A stretch of DNA of 64,000 bases from Candidatus Marispirochaeta associata (GCA_001749745.1 JWTM01000101.1:62001-126000); one strand, 5' to 3'. Counted from the stretch's first letter, positions 8,435-17,019 are shown. Notes: generated by a model from the letters alone, not told the origin. Program-made: numbers and translations.

Positions 8435-9118
8435 CTACTCTTTTAAGGGACGCACCCCTCGGATCAGCAGCCACAGGGTCAGCCCCATCTCGCCCGCCAC
8501 CGCCGGGATTGCCACAAACCAGGTCCAGAGGGCTTTCTGATCAGGAACCAGGAAGTTCCCGAAGCTCTCTACGATGTAGCCCACGCCGGCGATGACCAGG
8601 AGCACTCCTAACCAGCCGGGGAAGCGGAGCGAACGCAGCAGCAACACCCCGAGCAGGATCAGGTGGGGGCCGAAGAAGATGCCCGCCAGCAGGTAGCCGT
8701 GGCGATGGAGCTCCAGAAAGCCTTGTGCCAAGCCTTCAAGTTCCGCCGGACTGAGTGCGGCCGCCCCGCCGCCGACCAGCAACACCGGCATGAAGTGGTT
8801 TAAGAGATTCACCGCCGCAATGGCCGGGTGGGCCAGGAGGCGGAGCGCCGCGGCGGTCAAGGCCAGGGTCTCCCCCGCCGGTTTCAGGAGCCGGTAGAGG
8901 ATTACCGCTATCACCGCGTCGCTCAAGAAGGCGACCGAATCGGCCAGAAAACCCAAACGGTATATGGTGTTGTTGGCGGCAAGGTAATCAACAAAGACCG
9001 CCGCCTCCCGGGCGCCGGTGCGTACGACCCCTTCGGCAAAGCCAGCGGTGAAGAATATCAGCAGGTAGAGAATCCCCGCGATCCGGGCGGAACGAATATC
9101 CTGATTTATAGTGTTCAT
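8435..9118 (-). CDS. DUF4386 family membrane protein
   Basis: Integral membrane protein of 227 residues with six predicted segments, starting ARIAGILYLLIFFTAGFAEGVV and with the loop LLEPAGE-like LLKPAGETLALTAAALRLL that marks DUF4386. Function unknown. It overlaps the quinone-reductase-like gene upstream by four bases (ATGA), and its ribosome site GGAGGATGC lies inside that gene, so the two are coupled. The same partners (LAL regulator, small protein, MDR oxidoreductase, DUF4386) recur together in my recollection of other genomes; this was not checked. Confidence 0.8.
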   Translation of the reverse strand: MNTINQDIRSARIAGILYLLIFFTAGFAEGVVRTGAREAAVFVDYLAANNTIYRLGFLADSVAFLSDAVIAVILYRLLKPAGETLALTAAALRLLAHPAIAAVNLLNHFMPVLLVGGGAAALSPAELEGLAQGFLELHRHGYLLAGIFFGPHLILLGVLLLRSLRFPGWLGVLLVIAGVGYIVESFGNFLVPDQKALWTWFVAIPAVAGEMGLTLWLLIRGVRPLKE

Positions 9119-10095
9119 TTTGCATCCTCCATTTCGATAACGACCTTGCCCTTAGCATGGCCTTGTTCTACATAAGCGATCGCCTGCGGGGTATCATTGA
9201 AGCTATACTTACGGTCGATCAGCACCTTGAGTTTTCCCTCATCCCCCAGACGCGCCAATTCGGCCAGGTCCTTCCCGGAGACGGCCTTCAAGAAGCCCTT
9301 GAAGCTCTGTCCCTCCTTGCGGGAGAGCATGCTCCCCTTAACAGCCGCCTCGGTAAACTGATTCCCTTCCCCGCCGGAGACCACGAAGCGGCCTTGGGGT
9401 TTTAGCGCCCGGCGGTACTCCTTTAGGGAGTGATTGCCGTTGACCGCATAGATCAAGTCGTACTGTGCGCTGCCTTGGGTAAAGTCTTCCTTCGTGTAAT
9501 CTATTACCCGTTCCGCTCCGAGGCTTCGCATGCGCTCCTCCTTTCCAGGGCCGCAGACCGCGGTGACCCGGGCCCCCAGCGCGGCGGCGATCTGTACCGC
9601 ATAGCTTCCGACCCCTCCGGAGGCGCCGTTGATCAGCACCGATTCGCCTTCACGCACCCGACCATGATCCCGGACGCCCTGCAGGGCGGTAGTTCCCGCC
9701 GAGGGAAGGGCGGCTGCCTCGGCAAAGCTAAGGGAGCCGGGTTTCTTGGCCGCATGTTCGGCTTTGCAGCGGGCGTACTCGGCGAAACCGCCGAAGCCGC
9801 TTTCCGACAGGTCGGCTATGACCTCGTCGCCTACCTGGAAATCCCTTACTTCCGCGCCTACTGCAGCCACGGTCCCCGCCGCATCGGCTCCCAGTACCCT
9901 AATCTTGGGCCGGAATAGGCCGAAGCCGAGACGTACCAGCCAAGGGGTGCCTCGCATCAGGTGCCAGTCCCCGGCGTTGACCGAGGCGGCCCGAATTCGG
10001 ATTACTACCTCATCCTCAGTAGGCCTAGGTTGATCAATCTCTTTGATTTCCAGAGTATCGGCAGGCCCGTATCTCTCTGTTGCAACAGCTCTCAT
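9115..10095 (-). CDS. NAD(P)-dependent MDR oxidoreductase (quinone reductase type)
   Basis: Medium-chain dehydrogenase/reductase of 326 residues. An N-terminal GroES-like domain (EVVIRIRAASVNAGDWHLMRG, GADAAGTVAAVG) is followed by a Rossmann domain with INGASGGVGSYAVQIAAALGARV near residues 150-175. There is no structural or catalytic zinc ligand set, which fits the quinone-oxidoreductase subgroup rather than zinc alcohol dehydrogenases. The ribosome site GAGGAGG sits in the end of the preceding 84-codon gene. It is the middle gene of a three-gene unit with overlapping ends. The natural substrate is unknown. Confidence 0.88.
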   Translation of the reverse strand: MRAVATERYGPADTLEIKEIDQPRPTEDEVVIRIRAASVNAGDWHLMRGTPWLVRLGFGLFRPKIRVLGADAAGTVAAVGAEVRDFQVGDEVIADLSESGFGGFAEYARCKAEHAAKKPGSLSFAEAAALPSAGTTALQGVRDHGRVREGESVLINGASGGVGSYAVQIAAALGARVTAVCGPGKEERMRSLGAERVIDYTKEDFTQGSAQYDLIYAVNGNHSLKEYRRALKPQGRFVVSGGEGNQFTEAAVKGSMLSRKEGQSFKGFLKAVSGKDLAELARLGDEGKLKVLIDRKYSFNDTPQAIAYVEQGHAKGKVVIEMEDAK

Positions 10096-10346
10096 TTTCT
10101 ATCCTCCTCGTCAAATGCGACGGTTTCGACGGAGATGAGCGGTAAACCCAGATCGCGGATGCGCCGTAAGAGGCCGTGGAGGGCCGCCTGATCCGGCAGC
10201 CGCGCCGTAAGCATGGTCTCTCCATTCGTCCGGGACTCGATTCTTAGCCCGGAGAACCAGTCGCTCCAGCTTGCATCCATTCCGCCCCGGATTATGATCC
10301 GGTAGGTCGTCATCCGCGGTTGTTTGTCGCTCATCTCCTTCATCAT
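10092..10346 (-). CDS. conserved small protein of unknown function
   Basis: 84-residue protein that overlaps the MDR gene by four bases. The core MTTYRIIIRGGMDASWSDWFSGLRIE, then ARLPDQAALHGLLRRIRDLGLPLISVETV, looks like a compact alpha/beta domain. I recall similar small proteins beside LAL regulators in other phyla, but no function is known. Start choice is uncertain: ATG 10346 is used here, and an internal ATG before TTYRII is an alternative. It heads the unit that runs to 8435. Confidence 0.7.
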   Translation of the reverse strand: MMKEMSDKQPRMTTYRIIIRGGMDASWSDWFSGLRIESRTNGETMLTARLPDQAALHGLLRRIRDLGLPLISVETVAFDEEDRK

Positions 10347-10386
10347 CTGGAGCTAAGGATACTCTTGCTTTGTACTGGGGTGTGAG

Positions 10387-10398
10387 CTACTAAAGTAG
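10387..10398. promoter_or_regulatory. palindrome between LAL gene and its neighbour operon
   Basis: CTACTAAAGTAG is a perfect 12-bp inverted repeat in the 69-base gap between the stop of the LAL gene and the small-protein operon, both on the minus strand. It lies about 40 bases upstream of the operon start, where an activator such as the neighbouring LuxR-type protein could bind. This is positional inference only. Confidence 0.3.
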
Positions 10399-10415
10399 GG
10401 TTTTAGGTACTGTTT

Positions 10416-13046
10416 TTAAGAGACGGGGGGGATTAAGCCCAGTTTCTGCGCCTTCGCCACCGCTTCGGTGCGGCGTTTTACGTCCAGTTTCTCATAAATT
10501 TTAGCATTATGGCCCTTGATCGTACTCAAGGCGAGGAAAAGGGTCTCGCTGATTCTCTGGTTGGAGTAGCCCGCGGCGATAAGAGTCAGAACCTCGGTCT
10601 CCCGGGGACTCAAGCTCTCCCCAAGGGGACGCGAGGCGTCTGTGTCCGTCGGGAGTCCCGGGGCATGGGCGCTGATTGTAGTGCCGAAGGGTGATGGTTT
10701 CGTCTGCTCAAGGTCGCACTGCAAGAGTCGGGCGATTATCTTCTCGTCCGCGATCCCCCGGAGAAAGGGGAGGGCCCGCTCGTCGGCTTCCGCAACCGCG
10801 AGCGCTCTGGTCAAATAGGCGGAAGCCGCATCCCTTTCGCCGGCAACCTCGGCGGCTACGGCCTCCATGAGCAGTATATCGGTCAGCGAGCCCCGGCGCT
10901 CCTGCTCTTCCGCCCGGAGGCGAAGTTCCTTCAGTAGGTGATTCAGTTCGATAAGCTTCTCTTCGTCGCCGGTCCTATGCGCCAACTGAGCGCGGATCTT
11001 GACCAGCAGGGGGAACTCGCTGGTGTACTGCTTTTTGTCGGGAGCCAGGCGGGAAAGCCGGCTTGTTGCGAGTCCGACTTCGTCCCGCTCGATATCGATC
11101 AGGGCCTGGAGCGCCTCTGGGGGAAAACGCTCGGGCATGGGCCCCCGGTAGCGCAGAGCCGCCGCTTCTCCCAGGAGCCGCTCGGCCCGATCATACTCCC
11201 CTTGGGCGATTGCCAGGCGTATCTCGATGATGCGTCGACGGTAGTTCCATCCCGGCAGAGCCGACCGTTCCCCCAGTTTCCGGGACTCTTCCAGGCTTGC
11301 CTCGGCCTCGTTCAGCCGGTACTGTTCAAGCTGGACCCCGGCCAGGCTCGAGAGAAAGCTGGCTCTGGTACGCTCATTCCTTTCGGCGGCAGTTCGGAAT
11401 ATCATCTCCGCCTCTTTCAGACGGCCGGCGCTCTCTGCAACCAGCCCTTTGGCGAAGGCTGCGCTCAAGGCGAAGATACTGCTCCCGGACGCTTGGAATC
11501 CGGCTTCGGCGTCCTCAAAAATCAAATATGCCGCTTCGACCCAGCCGGCGTTCCAGCGGGCGAGCCCTTCCAGGGAGTCGAGTTGGGCATGACGCAGCCG
11601 GTCTGTTTTCTCAAGCAGACTTCGCGTTTGCTTGATTAGACGCTCCTGAATTGCATACTCTCCCCGGGCCTGGCTCAGATAGATACGCCCCATCCCCACG
11701 GCAAAGCGCAGCTCCGTCTCCGCATCCGGTCCGGTCGCCTTCTCGGCCGCGGCGAACCACTCGTCGGCCGCCTCCAACTCCCCCCGGTTCATCCGGGCCC
11801 AGGCATAATCGGAGGCCAGTCGCGGCCGGGTCCGAATAATCTCCTCATCGATGGATTCCACAAGCCGGAGCCACCCTGCGGAGTGGAAGTTATTCTCCAT
11901 TCTAGGCCAGGCAAGCTCCGCCCATGCGGCGGCCCGCGCCGCTTCTCCCGCCGCCAGGGCGGTCTCGATCGCTTCGGGAAACTCCTCCTCTTCGGCAAAC
12001 CAGCCGGCTCCGCGACTTAGATAGGTGCGTCTCGCGGACTCGTCTCCATCCATGAGGGCACGTTTCTTGAGAAGATCTTTGAAGAGGTGGTGGTAGCGGA
12101 ACCAGTGCCGGTGTTCATCGAGGGGGATGATAAAGAGATTCTCCCGCTGCATCTCCTCGATGATCAGCGCGCCTCTTCCTGAAGGAAGCTCCAGGACTCG
12201 ATCGGCCAGGCCGGGGGAGAAGCGTTGAAAGAGGCCGGTGGCTAAGAGAAACGCTACCCGCTCGGGAGGCTGCCGATTGAGAACCTCCTCCATGAGGTAG
12301 TCGAGAATAAAGTGATGACTCCCGTCGAAGTCCCGCAGAAACGAATCCGCATCATCCCGGTCCTTCAGGGAGAGAGCGGCCAGTCGGAGTCCGGTAATCC
12401 ACCCCTCGGTACGCTCGAATAAGAGCTCCGGCAAGGTGTCGGAGTGAGGAAATCCGCTATCGATCTTCAGATAGTCGAGGATCTCATCTTTGGTGAAGCG
12501 TAGCTCCCCTTCCCGTATCTCGTGCATACGCCGTTTGGACCGCCAGCGGGCCAAGGGGAATTGCGGATCTTCCCGGGTGGCGATTATCAGGTGAAACTGT
12601 CGCGGAGCATGTTCGATCAGAAAGCGGAGAAGCTCGTCGATCTCCTTCGAATCGATCAGGTGATAGTCGTCCAGAACCAGGGTGATCTCGTCGGTACAGC
12701 AGTCGATATGATTGATGAGCTCGGTCAGAAAGCCTTCGAGGGTCGACTCTTCTAAAAGCGGATTCTCCTCTCCCAGGCCCGGCAGCAGGGGTAAGAGAGC
12801 GGCGGTCAGGTAGGCGCGGAAGCGGTCGGGGTCGCTATCCTCATCTTCCAGGGAGATCCAGGCCGCCGGCCGATTCTCACGGCTGAGCCAGTCGCTGATC
12901 AGGCTCGATTTTCCGAAACCCGCCGATGCGGAAACGAGGGTTAAGGGTGCGTCGGTGGTTATCTCCTCCAGCAGTCGCGGACGACGCAGATAGTCGCCCG
13001 GAACGGGGGGTATATGGAGCTTTGTGGCGAGAATCCGACCCGACAT
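10416..13046 (-). CDS. LuxR-family ATP-binding regulator (LAL, MalT-like architecture)
   Basis: Large transcriptional activator of 876 residues. The N-terminus LATKLHIPPVPGDYLRRPRL leads to a STAND NTPase with Walker A SASAGFGKSSL (near residue 40) and Walker B LVLDDYHLID (near 125). The middle (about 380-780) is a TPR-like helical sensor. Residues 810-876 form a LuxR HTH (LSPRETEVLTLIAAGYSNQRISETLFLALSTIKGH). The architecture is that of MalT, but no maltose genes are adjacent, so calling it malT is not justified. It probably controls the small-protein/MDR/DUF4386 operon just downstream on the same strand. The inducer is unknown. Confidence 0.92.
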   Translation of the reverse strand: MSGRILATKLHIPPVPGDYLRRPRLLEEITTDAPLTLVSASAGFGKSSLISDWLSRENRPAAWISLEDEDSDPDRFRAYLTAALLPLLPGLGEENPLLEESTLEGFLTELINHIDCCTDEITLVLDDYHLIDSKEIDELLRFLIEHAPRQFHLIIATREDPQFPLARWRSKRRMHEIREGELRFTKDEILDYLKIDSGFPHSDTLPELLFERTEGWITGLRLAALSLKDRDDADSFLRDFDGSHHFILDYLMEEVLNRQPPERVAFLLATGLFQRFSPGLADRVLELPSGRGALIIEEMQRENLFIIPLDEHRHWFRYHHLFKDLLKKRALMDGDESARRTYLSRGAGWFAEEEEFPEAIETALAAGEAARAAAWAELAWPRMENNFHSAGWLRLVESIDEEIIRTRPRLASDYAWARMNRGELEAADEWFAAAEKATGPDAETELRFAVGMGRIYLSQARGEYAIQERLIKQTRSLLEKTDRLRHAQLDSLEGLARWNAGWVEAAYLIFEDAEAGFQASGSSIFALSAAFAKGLVAESAGRLKEAEMIFRTAAERNERTRASFLSSLAGVQLEQYRLNEAEASLEESRKLGERSALPGWNYRRRIIEIRLAIAQGEYDRAERLLGEAAALRYRGPMPERFPPEALQALIDIERDEVGLATSRLSRLAPDKKQYTSEFPLLVKIRAQLAHRTGDEEKLIELNHLLKELRLRAEEQERRGSLTDILLMEAVAAEVAGERDAASAYLTRALAVAEADERALPFLRGIADEKIIARLLQCDLEQTKPSPFGTTISAHAPGLPTDTDASRPLGESLSPRETEVLTLIAAGYSNQRISETLFLALSTIKGHNAKIYEKLDVKRRTEAVAKAQKLGLIPPVS

Positions 13047-13121
13047 GCTTCAATAGTACGCCTATGGAGAGGCAAAGTTAAGTCTGAAGGAATGCCCGTT
13101 ATATAGATTCGTGATCATCCG

Positions 13122-14054
13122 CTACTCCGTGGTTAAATCTCCTTCCATCGTCCTACCAGAACTCATAGGCCCCTTTCCCGCCACGGTCAGCCGACCTTCC
13201 AGGATATCGAGATATCGATCAATCGATAGCCTGACTACATTCTTCGCATCGCTGTGGACAACCTTGCCCCACCAGCCCGCATAGATGCGGTCATACTCCA
13301 GAGGGGCCAGGATTTCAGCTATTGCCCGAATTCTCGATGCGTTCAGGGGAATGGCATTGGGGAAGCTGTACATGAAACTGACTCTGTCGCCTCCCGGAGT
13401 CACCGAGGGTTCATCGGTCGTCAGCAGGACTCCTTTACCATTTGCTCCCGCCGGCCAATGCAAAACCTGAGAAGCGTCGAAATGCCCGCCCGTGCGATGG
13501 AGCGAAAGGCCGCCGAACAGAGGCTTTACATCGCCGGAATAGAATATAATCGATGAGTCGGGCCTCATCACCCAGGGTTCGGCGCTTTCGGGCAAATGGA
13601 TCGGAACCCCGCCGAAAACCCGACTCCATCCCACCATGGATGTGAAGAAATGGGGATGGGAAGCCGCGATGGCCTTGATCCCTCCGATTTTCTTTATGGA
13701 GCTTATTGCCTGATCGTTGATCAGCGGCAGGGCATCCCACATAACATTACCTTCCGGCGTTTGAATGATTAGGGCCCGGTGTCCGATGGCAAAGCTTGGA
13801 TTAATGGCCATCCCCAGTAGGTTTTCTTCGAGGGAGCGAATGTCCAGATTAAAACCGGTATCCTGCAGATCCTGGATGCTCGTCCATTTCTGACCATCGG
13901 GAGGCACGTACTGACGGTCGTCTTCGCATATAGGACAGGAATCCGGATATGATTCTCCGGCGAACTGGGTTCCACAGGTGGCACAGATCCGCAGATCGAC
14001 CTCCTTTTTCAGAAGCTCTTTGGTAGCTGACGCTTTATCACCTTTAGTCTTCAT
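13122..14054 (-). CDS. zinc-ribbon MBL-fold protein
   Basis: 310-residue protein with an N-terminal rubredoxin-like zinc ribbon (CATC near residue 26, CPIC near 44) and a metallo-beta-lactamase-like fold. The usual HxHxDH metal motif is replaced by ASHPHFFTSMVGWS, while GGHFDAS could supply a later histidine, so metal binding and catalysis are doubtful. ATG 14054 is chosen because AGGGGAG lies just upstream; the frame also opens at TTG 14072. It follows the SDR gene by 14 bases and is probably cotranscribed. The homologous group is usually annotated as MBL-fold metallo-hydrolase without a known substrate. Confidence 0.78.
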   Translation of the reverse strand: MKTKGDKASATKELLKKEVDLRICATCGTQFAGESYPDSCPICEDDRQYVPPDGQKWTSIQDLQDTGFNLDIRSLEENLLGMAINPSFAIGHRALIIQTPEGNVMWDALPLINDQAISSIKKIGGIKAIAASHPHFFTSMVGWSRVFGGVPIHLPESAEPWVMRPDSSIIFYSGDVKPLFGGLSLHRTGGHFDASQVLHWPAGANGKGVLLTTDEPSVTPGGDRVSFMYSFPNAIPLNASRIRAIAEILAPLEYDRIYAGWWGKVVHSDAKNVVRLSIDRYLDILEGRLTVAGKGPMSSGRTMEGDLTTE

Positions 14055-14068
14055 TGGACTCCCCTGTT

Positions 14069-14965
14069 TCAACCCAACGCAACAAGGGTGGAGATCGCAT
14101 TCGATGAGAGGTAGGGATCAGCACGGAACGATCCTATTTCGGCTCGCCATCCAAGACCAGATCGTGCCGATTCAGATCCGATTCTCTGGTTGACGGCGAA
14201 GGCTTCAGCCATCACACCCCAGCGTTCTTCAGCTTCATTCAGGTCGAGTCGGCTTACTGATCCTTTTCCTACATTAGTGATGATGATTTCGGCGATATCC
14301 ATCATACGGAGATTTTCATCATCGACGAAATCGTATGCTTCACCTCGTTTGCCTCGTTCGGCAGCAAGGCGGTATCCTCTGGCTAAATCATCGATATGAA
14401 CCATACTCCAGTAGTTCTGGCCATCTCCGATTATCGGGATTCCGTCGTTTTTTTGAGCCTCCCGGATCCAACTGCCAGTGATTCCTCCACCGTGGCCGTA
14501 GACGACTCCGGGACGGATTACGATACCACCTGATTCAAGAACGAGATCTTCGACGGCAGGACGGCTGCTTACGGCTGCCAGGGCGTTTCGATGTGGTGGC
14601 GATTCAAGCACAGCACTCCCGGTGTTCCCATATACCCATGTCCCGCTGGTGTATAGAACCAGGGGCCGTCCTCCGTTCCGTTGCGACAGATTCAGCATAG
14701 TTTCGACGGTCTGCCTGTCCAGGTCGGCAGAATCATCAGACGGACTGTAAGCCGTATGAACGATTAGATCTGCATGAGCAGCGAGATCTCGGTACGAATC
14801 AGGATCGTTCATCGTTCCGATTACCGGATGAATCCCGAGTTCCTGCAACTTGCTGTTCATGGCGTGTGTTCTGGTCAATCCATGAACTTCATACTCGTTG
14901 CGGGCGAATTCTCTGGCAACCGATTGCCCGATATATCCGGTGCTTCCTGTAAGAAATACAGTCAT
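14069..14965 (-). CDS. NAD-dependent epimerase/dehydratase-type SDR
   Basis: Extended/atypical short-chain dehydrogenase of 298 residues. TGSTGYIGQSVAREF near residue 6 is the glycine-rich NAD(P) motif. LYTSGTWVYGN near 110 occupies the active-site strand; the canonical YxxxK is not clear. VHIDDLARGYRLAAERG is a typical late-domain motif. The ribosome site AAGGAG is seven bases from ATG 14965. It is transcribed away from the MarR regulator across a 167-base AT-rich region with two operator-like repeats, so it is probably under MarR control. Confidence 0.87.
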   Translation of the reverse strand: MTVFLTGSTGYIGQSVAREFARNEYEVHGLTRTHAMNSKLQELGIHPVIGTMNDPDSYRDLAAHADLIVHTAYSPSDDSADLDRQTVETMLNLSQRNGGRPLVLYTSGTWVYGNTGSAVLESPPHRNALAAVSSRPAVEDLVLESGGIVIRPGVVYGHGGGITGSWIREAQKNDGIPIIGDGQNYWSMVHIDDLARGYRLAAERGKRGEAYDFVDDENLRMMDIAEIIITNVGKGSVSRLDLNEAEERWGVMAEAFAVNQRIGSESARSGLGWRAEIGSFRADPYLSSNAISTLVALG

Positions 14966-15016
14966 ATATAAACTCCTTGATTAAAGATGATATAAAGAGT
15001 AAGGTATAAAAAGTTA

Positions 15017-15073
15017 GATGTCAAGTTACTAAATATCTAATAAAATATATTGATGTCAAAATACTTGATATTT
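15017..15073. promoter_or_regulatory. two operator-like repeats between SDR and MarR genes
   Basis: Two direct copies of a partly palindromic 22-mer of form GATGTCAARWWACTWRATAT lie at 15017-15038 and 15052-15073, offset by 35 bases. The second contains the inverted repeat TCAA-AATAC-TTGA. They fill the AT-rich gap between the divergent SDR and MarR genes, the expected location for autoregulatory MarR operators. Confidence 0.6.
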
Positions 15074-15132
15074 AACTAAGAAGTTGTAAATAATTGCATA
15101 TTCTGTGATTGCCAAAGAGGGCCCTTGAACTG

Positions 15133-15636
15133 ATGAATAAGCATAAAGCCGATGTGATAGATACGATCATTGAAGACTTAAACAGGGAACGTCCTGATCT
15201 GGATCCATCCGGTATGGCTGTTGCTGGGCGCATAGTGTTTCTGGCGCAGATGATTCAGAAACGTGTTGATGTACTTCTCATTGAATATGATCTGGCGCAG
15301 TGGTCGTTTGACGTCCTGGCGACATTGAGACGGGCTGGACCGCCATTTCATCGATCTCCGACTGAGCTATCCCGATCCACAATGCTATCAACTGCAGCTA
15401 TGGTGAACAGGCTCGACCGTCTTGAATCTCGAGGACTTGTGCGACGTTTGCCCAATCCGACCGATCGACGCGGGATCATCGTTGAACTAACCCGGGAAGG
15501 GCTGGAACTTGCTGATATGATCCTTAAACCACGATTGGAGGAAGCAGCGCGGATCGCGGATCTCTTATCCCATGATGAGAAGACAGAATTGGAGAGACTG
15601 TTGGAGAAACTTTCACGGGAATTATCTGCGCTGTAA
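15133..15636 (+). CDS. MarR-family transcriptional regulator
   Basis: Winged-helix repressor of 167 residues. The core DVLATLRRAGPPFHRSPTELSRSTMLSTAAMVNRLDRLESRGLVRRLPNPTDRR is the MarR DNA-binding domain with the wing, flanked by N- and C-terminal dimerisation helices. ATG 15133 is chosen over an upstream TTG (15109) because AGAGGG lies 11 bases before it; this is not certain. It probably represses the divergent SDR/MBL genes and itself. The ligand is unknown, though MarR relatives often sense phenolic or oxidising compounds. Confidence 0.9.
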   Translation: MNKHKADVIDTIIEDLNRERPDLDPSGMAVAGRIVFLAQMIQKRVDVLLIEYDLAQWSFDVLATLRRAGPPFHRSPTELSRSTMLSTAAMVNRLDRLESRGLVRRLPNPTDRRGIIVELTREGLELADMILKPRLEEAARIADLLSHDEKTELERLLEKLSRELSAL

Positions 15637-15816
15637 TCGGGTTGAATTATTTAGACCTTCTCTCTTCCCTGTTCACATCGTCATCGTTTTTTTATTGCGA
15701 CTTAAAGCCTGCGCTGGTATCATTTTCATGAAGCCTGTCGAGAATATTGCGATCCCTGCTGTTCCCGGGACAGTCTTCCGCGGGGTGATTATCAATTAAA
15801 GAATGAGGAGTAAAAG

Positions 15817-16320
15817 ATGAAAGGTCCTGCTTTTTCCAAAGTTGTCATTGTTGCGCTTCTTCTATTCGTGAGCTTCTCCCTTACGGCCCAGGAGTCGGGC
15901 GGTTTTCGTCTCGGCCTCCAGATGTCGAGCGACTCCTATGCGGGAATCCTCGTGCTCACCCCCTTCCTCGAAGCGGCGGCCAAGCTTCAGGTCGTACAGA
16001 CCGACGAGGGCGACACCCTCGCCGATATCCTGGTCTTCGGCGGGCACGCAGGGGTTTTATTCACCCCCTTCGGCGATACCACCTCACTATCCCTCGGGGC
16101 GGAGCTGCGTAACGGCGTCAGTACCGGTGAGGCGGAGTATGCCGAATATGTCGACGCCGGGGTCAGGTTGGGAGTCAATTATTATTTAGGGGATCACTGC
16201 TTACTGACCGGACTCCTCTATCCCGTCTGGATCTCGACCCGCGAGACGGAAGGGCTCGACGACTGGGAATTGACGGCGACCTTTGCTAAAGCCGGGGTGG
16301 CGGTCTCGTTGCTGTTTTAG
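15817..16320 (+). CDS. small outer-membrane beta-barrel-like protein
   Basis: 167-residue exported protein not assigned to a named family. Residues 1-24 are a signal peptide ending SLTAQ. The mature part shows alternating hydrophobic strands (FRLGLQMSSDSYAGILVLTPFLEAAAKLQVV, LSLGAELRNG, AGVRLGVNYYLG, ATFAKAGVAVSLLF) and ends with phenylalanine, the usual C-terminal residue of outer-membrane barrels. Six to eight strands would fit. Ribosome site GAGGAG precedes ATG 15817. It stands alone between the MarR gene and a convergent toxin-antitoxin pair. Confidence 0.6.
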   Translation: MKGPAFSKVVIVALLLFVSFSLTAQESGGFRLGLQMSSDSYAGILVLTPFLEAAAKLQVVQTDEGDTLADILVFGGHAGVLFTPFGDTTSLSLGAELRNGVSTGEAEYAEYVDAGVRLGVNYYLGDHCLLTGLLYPVWISTRETEGLDDWELTATFAKAGVAVSLLF

Positions 16321-16334
16321 AAGGAGGATCTTCT

Positions 16335-16409
16335 CTAATCAGTGATAATCCGCGGTTTAACTGGTAACCGCCCGCTACGCTCGATTAACGCGGATCTGCG
16401 CGGACTCCT
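16335..16409. repeat. dispersed intergenic repeat with inverted ends
   Basis: CTAATCAGTGATAATCCGCG (16335-16354) matches 19 of 20 bases of the element at 6643-6662. Here the element is longer: ATCCGCG near 16348-16354 pairs with CGCGGAT at 16389-16395, enclosing a smaller GGTT/AACC stem. It occupies the gap between two convergent genes, so it may act as a bidirectional terminator. Confidence 0.5.
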
Positions 16410-16410
16410 A

Positions 16411-16713
16411 TCAAACATGCTTTAATCTCTTTGGAACCGCATGCAAATGTAGACCGAGTGCTTCAATTATCTTTAATACTGTCGAGAGCTCAGGGTTTCC
16501 TGAGGGCGATAATGCCTTATATAAACTTTCCCGCCCGAGGCCGGTATCTGCAGCAATTTTAGACATACCCTTTGCTCGGGCGATATCACCTAGTGCTGCA
16601 GCTATCAGAGTAGCGTCATTTTCCTCTAATGCAGCTTCTAGGTATGCGGCAATATCTTTTTCATTGGAAAAATGCTGAATAGGATCCCATATAGTAGTGT
16701 TTTCTTCTTTCAT
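16411..16713 (-). CDS. HigA-like antitoxin (putative addiction-module antidote)
   Basis: 100-residue DNA-binding antitoxin of the family annotated as probable addiction-module antidote protein. The core LIAAALGDIARAKGMSKIAADTGLGRESLYKALSPSGNPELSTVLKIIEALGLHL is a Cro/XRE-type HTH with its typical ending. It starts two bases after the toxin stop, with GGAGGAG in the toxin's last codons as ribosome site. The toxin-first order is that of higBA systems. It should neutralise the toxin and repress the shared promoter through the palindrome at 17020-17043. Confidence 0.88.
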   Translation of the reverse strand: MKEENTTIWDPIQHFSNEKDIAAYLEAALEENDATLIAAALGDIARAKGMSKIAADTGLGRESLYKALSPSGNPELSTVLKIIEALGLHLHAVPKRLKHV

Positions 16714-16715
16714 TG

Positions 16716-17012
16716 CTACTCCTCCAAAAGTCGGGCCAGTTTTTGTGCCTTCTTAATATCCCTAGTTTGGGTGGATTTCTTGCCACCTGCCAACAGAATA
16801 ATTTTGACTCCAGACCTTTCTACAAAGTAAATCCTATATCCAGGCCCGTAATCTATTCTAAGTTCATAAACCCCTTTCCCAACGGGCTTTACATCTCCAA
16901 GGTTTCCTAATGAAATTCGCTTAATCCGAATATCAATTCGCGCTCTTGCTTTACGATCCTTCAGCCCTTTAAACCACTTTTTGTATGATTCTGTCTGGCG
17001 AACTTCAACCAT
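16716..17012 (-). CDS. RelE/HigB-like toxin
   Basis: 98-residue toxin of the RelE/ParE superfamily (addiction-module killer family). Motifs: TESYKKWFKGLKDRKARARIDIRIKRI near residues 6-32, GVYELRIDYGPGYRIYFV near 50-67, and a C-terminal LAGGKKSTQTRDIKKA. Relatives are ribosome-dependent mRNA endonucleases; basic residues and the YRIYF strand are conserved here, so it should be active. ATG 17012 is chosen; a TTG at 17018 is also in frame. If the promoter at 17021-17049 is used, the mRNA would have almost no leader. Confidence 0.88.
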   Translation of the reverse strand: MVEVRQTESYKKWFKGLKDRKARARIDIRIKRISLGNLGDVKPVGKGVYELRIDYGPGYRIYFVERSGVKIILLAGGKKSTQTRDIKKAQKLARLLEE

Positions 17013-17019
17013 ATACAAT

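Noticed and set aside
10416..13046. Naming the LAL regulator malT
   Set aside because: Domain order matches MalT but so do many LAL proteins, and no maltose or maltodextrin genes are adjacent.
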